A DNA stretch of 64,000 nt from Lycium barbarum (Eukaryota; Streptophyta; Magnoliopsida; Solanales; Solanaceae), in the NCBI RefSeq assembly GCF_019175385.1, contig NC_083342.1, forward strand, positions 117,552,376-117,616,375, in the 5' to 3' direction. The number at the start of each line of letters is the position of its first letter. Position 1 is the stretch's first letter. The translations under genes and the position numbers were made by a program. The notes under the pieces are model-generated. The model saw only the letters and a list, made by a program, of their open reading frames with translations. It was not told the origin of the DNA and searched no databases. Shown here in pieces: positions 58,959 through 64,000 of this stretch.

Positions 58959-60883
58959 GTATTCAGGTTTACCCAAAGGCTTGGTAGAGCCAAGACCGGA
59001 ACCAGCAGCCGAGCCTGCTGCACCGGTTCCTGAATTTGATACGGCAGGGTCATCTCGGCTCATTGCTGCTGTCGGTAAGACACGAAGAAAGCCCTCGGAC
59101 AAAGGGCAGAAACCAAAGAAAAGGGCAAGTAGAATTGTTCGGACTCTGAGGGATGAATTAGAGCCCAACTTTCTTATTCGAAGGGTCGGTGAGGGCCCCT
59201 CCGTCGCTTCCGTTCCGGAGGAGGAAGCCATCATTCCTCCCTTTCCTACTGCCGAGGAAGGACCTTCCGCTCCGGCTCTGCACACAGGTGGGGAAGAAGT
59301 TCTTTTTCCAACTCCTCTAAGGTCAATTGAATTCGTTGACATTTCAGGTGACGCTTCATCTGAAGAGACTCCCCTACAAAGCTTAAAAATTTGGGCTAGC
59401 TTCCACTGTTGAATCCAAACAAAGAGCAGAGTCGGCCCCTGATACCAAGGCTCCAATGGATACCAGCCCACTGCTCGGTGGTGACCCTGCTGTAACATCC
59501 GTGGCACCTGCTTCTACCGAGACCGTTGGGGCTGCTTTAACTTCTCCTACTGTGCCGAGGTCTGATTGCCTCAATGACATGTTCTCGGATACCCTACCTG
59601 CAACCGGGGAAGTTGCCGATTTCGGACATCTCCCTATCCCTCGGGCCACGAGGGCAGCTAACCGGGCCACCAAAACTGGTGCAAGGGATATCTTAATAGG
59701 TGTATTTTCGGCCCCTAGCGTGGAACCGAGAAGGACAAGGTCGGCCTTGGTCAATGTCCCCGAGGATTGCAACTTTTTGTCCCGTCCTGTGGGAGTAGCA
59801 AGCTATCTGAGGCCTCTCATTTCGGACTCGGATAAGACAAAGATGGCTGGAATTCCTTGGCAGTGCCTCATTAATAAGGGCATGCACGGAGGAAACCAGG
59901 TAAGCTTATCATCCAATCTTTCCATAATTTAATGTGATCCTCAGCTCTAACTCTATCCAAGTTTTTATTTGTTTCTTCTGCATAGTGTTGTGCTCGTCAA
60001 TGAGGCCTTTATCCGTGCACAGCACGAGGTTGACGACTTAAAGGGCCAGCTGGATGCCTAGGGTCATGAAACGGAGAAGTTCCAGCACCTTCTACAAGAA
60101 AAAGAAGATCAACTGAGCCAGGCCGCTGCCCTTTCCAACCTTCAACCAGAGCTCCAAGTGGCGAAAGCCGAAAACCTTCGTTTGAAGGCCGAGTTGGCCG
60201 GAATGGTTGAAAAGAACCGGCTCCTGGAAGCGGATAAGGTCGGCCTTAGCCAGGACAATGCCCGTTTTTCTTCGAGGCTCGGGGAACTCGAGGCCACTAT
60301 CTCCCAACTTCGAAGTGAACTTGATTCGGTCAAGGCCGATACTGTAAAGATGGTAGAGAGGCATCGGCTGCTTGAATCCAAAAATGCGAAAGACAAAGAG
60401 AAGTTAAAGGTGGTCGAGCAGAAGGCCGAGGCTCGAGCTAATATTAGTGACGAGCTCAAGAGAAAATTCGAGGAGGCAGCCGAGGCTAATGACGTGCTTA
60501 AGGCCGAGCTCGAATCGGATACCCAAATTCAAAGAATTCTCGAAGAAGAGAGATCAGAACTGGCGGCTAAATTGGCAAAAGCCGAGGCCGACTTGGAAGA
60601 GTCTCTTAAGGATGTTTCGGCTGCCGAGGCTCGTACTACGATTGTGGTTGAGTATGAGCGGTGGAAATCCCGGAGGGTTACCCTCGAACAGGCTCAACAA
60701 GGATTAGGGGATTTCCAGGCTCAGATACTTGAAGCCAAAGCAGTCGAGGAGGAGTGTAAGAAAGCCCCCGATTCTGAGTCTGAAGATTCCGAGCGAACAG
60801 TCTCTGAGGACTCCGACTCCAGTCGCACCAGTAGATCAGGGTCTGTACTAGCCTTTATTTTGTTTTTGTATTTTAACTTGTGA

Positions 60884-61927
60884 AAAGTTCAAGTGTACAA
60901 ACCCTTCTTATATGAAATGAGCATTCCCCTTTTGATTGTCTTTCACTGTTTTATCCGCATACTTGTTATGATATTTGCCTTAATCACTTATCCCGTTTAG
61001 GAATAGTCAATTGTTCGGACTGTGCCTAAGTGTTGGATTTTCTGTTCGTTCGGTACATTTTGGTCTGAGGATTTGATTGAGTGATTTGCCCGCGAGACAT
61101 ATTTATGCTTTGTGAAGTCAGACGTCTCAGAATCACGTTAGGCATTTTAGGGTCGAGGTTTTCCGACTGCTTACTTGTCATAGATTAGGTTCGGACACCT
61201 GAATCCTTGCCTTGTCAAATTTTGATATGGCAGTCCCCATTCGAGGGTGTTAAAAAAAATTGGCTTGGTTCAACGCGACCTTGTTGCTTTTGTTGAATTT
61301 CGACGGTAGTCCCCGATGTAGTGTCTTTAATAAGAAGACACATCCAAAATGGAATTTTCATAACTTTATATTGCAAGTATTTGCACGTACATAATATGAA
61401 GGCTTCATCCGTTTCCTTCTGTTCTTGCCGTAGCAAATACTAAGTGGACACGATTCATTTTTTATCGTTTGGTCCTTACATCGAAGCCTAACACAGAAGG
61501 TCCGGGATCAGACAATGATGGGAAATATAAAATTTCGGGGACTTCTACGGGGTAGCACTTAAAAGTGTTCCTTCATCTGCTTTATGGAGCTGAACTCATT
61601 TTAACTTCTCGGTGTAAGCCTCGATGTGGGTATGATGGTCCCCTAGTGTTTATCCGAGCAGCATGATCGGGTAAGTACTATCAAGTCCCCACTCGAGGAG
61701 TGTACCCCGAGTTCCTGGATACTTTGCCTCGTTTTCATCAAGTAACACGTTGTACTTGTTGGCTCATTAAAAACCTTGTCAGAAAACTCACTTCGAGACA
61801 AAACCGTACTAAGGAAAAGAGTGAACACGTGTTTTCAAACCTAACTTCATCCGCCACTCGACTTTCTGCAAAAAAAAAAAAGACGGGTTAACAATAAAAA
61901 ATGATCACAAGGGTTGGCATCCATACC
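60884..61927. other. Spacer between the additional ORF and pol of the Gypsy element
   Basis: Non-coding on both strands apart from short shadow ORFs. The two reading frames converge on this spacer, so it should hold both 3' ends. No terminal repeats found. Confidence 0.5.
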
Positions 61928-64000
61928 TTAGCAATAGTATCTCTTCAAATGAGCCATATTCCAGTTATTGCGCAACCGCTGTCCGTCCATGGATTCCAGC
62001 TAGTATGACCCTTTGCCCGTTATTCCCGTTATCTTGTACTGCCCATCCCAGTTCGGACCCAATTTCCCGTCATTGGGGTTCTTGGTGTTCAAAGTAACTT
62101 TTCGAAGCACCAAGTCCCCAACTTGAAAATGTCGAAAATAGGCCCTCCGGTTGTAGTACCTCTCCATTCTCTGTTTCTGAGCTGCAATATGGACCAACGC
62201 ATTTTCGTGTAGTTCATCTGCGAGGTCAAGTTTTATGGCCATGGCCTCCTCGTTTGATCCATCGGTGGCGTATTTGAATCGGAGGCTCGGTTCGCCGACT
62301 TCTACTGGGATGAGAGCTTCAACCCTGTAAACCAACGAGAAGGGGGTTTCTCCCGTGCTTGATTTTGATGTAGTTCTATAATCCTACAATACCTCATGTA
62401 GCACTTCCCTCCAATGATGCTTTGATGTTTCAAGTCTTTTCCTTAGATTTTGAATTATTATTTTGTTTGTGGATTCTGCTTGTCTGTTTGCGTTTGGGTG
62501 ATACTGAGTTGATACAATTTTCTTGATCTTTAACCCTTCGAGGAAATTATTGACCTTGCTGCCAACGAACTGAGGGTCATTATCACAAGTTATTTCGGCC
62601 GGGATGCCGAAACGACAGATAATATGGTCCCATATGAAGTTAATGACCTCCTTTTCTCTGATCTTTTCGAAGGCCTGCGCTTCAACCCATTTTGAGAAAT
62701 AGTCAGTCATAAACAAAATGAAATAGGCCTTACCTGGTGCTCATGACAGAGGGCCAACGATGTCCATTCCCCACTTCATGAAAAGCTAAGTTGCTATCAC
62801 CGGGTGTAGCAACTCTCCGGGCTGATGGATCATCGGGGCATGCCTTTGACACCCATCGCATTTTCGGACAAAATTCTTCGAGTCCTCCTCCATCCGGTTC
62901 CAGTAATAACCGGCTCTGAAAATTTTTTGAACCAAGGCTTCTGCACCGGAGTGATTACCGCAGGTACCCTCGTGGACTTCTCTTATCACATAATCGGTTT
63001 CTCCAGGACCCAAACACTTGACCAGGAGTCCGAAGAAAGATAGTCGATATAATTGACCGTCTATTAAACAGAACCGTGTTGCTTTAGTACTCAGTGACCG
63101 TGATTCTTTTGGGTCACTCGGGAGCTTTCCGTCTTGCAAGTAGTCGATGTATTTGTTGCGCCAATCCCAAGTTAGACCCATCGTGTTTATCTCAGCATGC
63201 CCGTTCTCAACCGCCGAATTCATCAACTGCACTATGGTACCTGGGTTGATTTCTTCCCCTTCGACTGAAGATCTCAAGTTGGCCAGTGCGTCGGCTTCAT
63301 TATTCTGCTCCCTGGGTACATGCTGCATGGTCCACTCTTTAAACCGGTGCAGTATCACCTGAGTTTTCTCCAAATATCTTTGCATTCGTTCATCCTTAAC
63401 CTCGAAGGCGTCATTCACTTTGTTAACGACCAAGAGAGAGTCGCATTTTGCTTCGATTATCTCGGCCCCCAGACTCCGAGATAACTCTAAACCTGCAATC
63501 ATAGCCTCATACTCGGCTTCATTGTTAGTCAATGTAAAATTTCTAATCGACTGCCTAATGGCATCCCCGGCGGGGATTTTAAGGACGATGCCCAGCCCGA
63601 AACCCTTTAGGTTCGAGGCCCCATCCGTGTGTAGAGACCAGATACCCAAAGCCTTTCCCGAGGTTAGCAATAATTCTTTTTCGACCTCGGGAATCATGGC
63701 TGGGGTAAAATCTGCCACAAAATCAGCCATGATTTGAGACTTAATAGTTGTCCTAAGCCTATATTCGATGTCATATCCGCTAATCTCTACGGCCCATTTG
63801 GTCAGTCTACCCGATAATTCCGGTTTATGCATGACATTCTTTAGCGGGTAAGTACTTACTACACATATCGGATGGCATTGAAAGTAAGGTTTCATATTTC
63901 TTGAAGCACTTACCAATGCCAAAGCCAACTTTTCGAGGTAGGGATAACGAGTCTTCGCATCCCCTAGAGTTCTACTCACATAATATATTGCAAAAATTGC
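61928..64000 (-). pseudogene. Ty3/Gypsy pol 3' part (RNase H, integrase), Tat-type, multiple stops
   Basis: A single minus-strand frame enters from the right edge and ends at 61928. In order it encodes the RT connection region (TRYPYLEKLALALVSA), a second RNase H of the archaeal type (TDGASNLKG, then TNNEAEYEA, then REQNNEADALA), the integrase zinc-binding region (HEGTCGNHSG, then CDGCQRH), and an integrase core with TDYFSKW, CDNDPQF and QAESTNK. The C-terminal part has NRRAYFRHFQVGDLVLRK. Stops at 62786, 62741, 62384 and 62000 (lowest base of each) break it. Two RNase H-like regions in one pol is a mark of the Tat lineage. This copy is dead. Confidence 0.9.

Larger units (their letters stand above)
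51610..60883 (+). pseudogene. Antisense additional ORF of a Tat-type Gypsy element, decayed
   Basis: Exon pieces run from MSTNTETTSQDVPSVSSQ (51610) through FLYVYTYPFTL, MCRTYNVTLAQI and FIRLYSPRLFRGG, the conserved core of the putative plant transposon protein family, then WIPPTV and HEQQTWEDLSLGRW to about 52542. They resume at 58967 (LPKGLVEPRPE) and, after an intron at 59900-59985, end in a long coiled coil (about 60000-60830) rich in KAE and ELEA words. The frame has in-frame stops at 51688 and several later positions, one at 60059-60061, mostly of the type made by C-to-T or G-to-A change. The second intron (52543-58966) contains a whole other LTR element. Antisense extra ORFs between pol and 3' LTR are known in Tat elements; function unknown. 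Confidence 0.75.

Overview
The window is AT-rich plant nuclear DNA, and I read it as a member of the nightshade family (Solanaceae). The basis is a TS-type tRNA-derived SINE at 12272-12469, an Au-like SINE 3' region near 21630-21740, many Solanaceae-style MITEs, and a set of intronless AP2/ERF genes that resemble the jasmonate-related group IX clade (JRE/GAME9 of Solanum, NIC2-locus ERFs of Nicotiana). The species cannot be fixed from the sequence alone.

Low-copy genes lie mainly in the left two thirds: an ERF at 4222-4902 (+), a type-I non-specific lipid transfer protein gene at 15555-17027 (+), an ERF at 17652-18317 (-), the 3' remnant of an ERF at 35691-35807 (+), and an ERF at 41287-41907 (+). 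About 3 kb of sequence downstream of the first ERF is duplicated at the left edge, so another ERF copy probably lies just outside the window. The LTP gene is unusual. Its mature domain is duplicated as a phase-symmetric internal exon, so the predicted full splice form carries two 8-cysteine domains behind one signal peptide.

The rest is mostly mobile DNA. It includes Stowaway, Tourist-like, CACTA and hAT-type MITEs (several with target-site duplications, TSDs), a possible Pack-MULE with a 9-bp TSD in the upstream region of the second ERF, and candidate Helitron 3' ends. It also includes a young Ty1/Copia element with 5-bp TSD (25797-32330), a Copia relic split by a LINE and lying beside a LINE with an inverted 5' part (36430-38831), and a nearly complete hAT transposon whose transposase has one in-frame stop (45889-49771).

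The right 13.5 kb is the 3' part of a decayed minus-strand Ty3/Gypsy element of Tat type. It has an integrase/RNase H pol on the minus strand and a plus-strand additional ORF with its own TATA-like sequence. Nested in an intron of that additional ORF is a 6.3-kb Athila-like, apparently non-autonomous LTR element (52617-58958, 5-bp TSD) that carries only a zinc-knuckle/coiled-coil gag-like reading frame.

The ERF genes are the probable functional core of the locus. If the clade assignment is right, they are regulators of specialised metabolism in a locally duplicating cluster that transposons have expanded and broken up.
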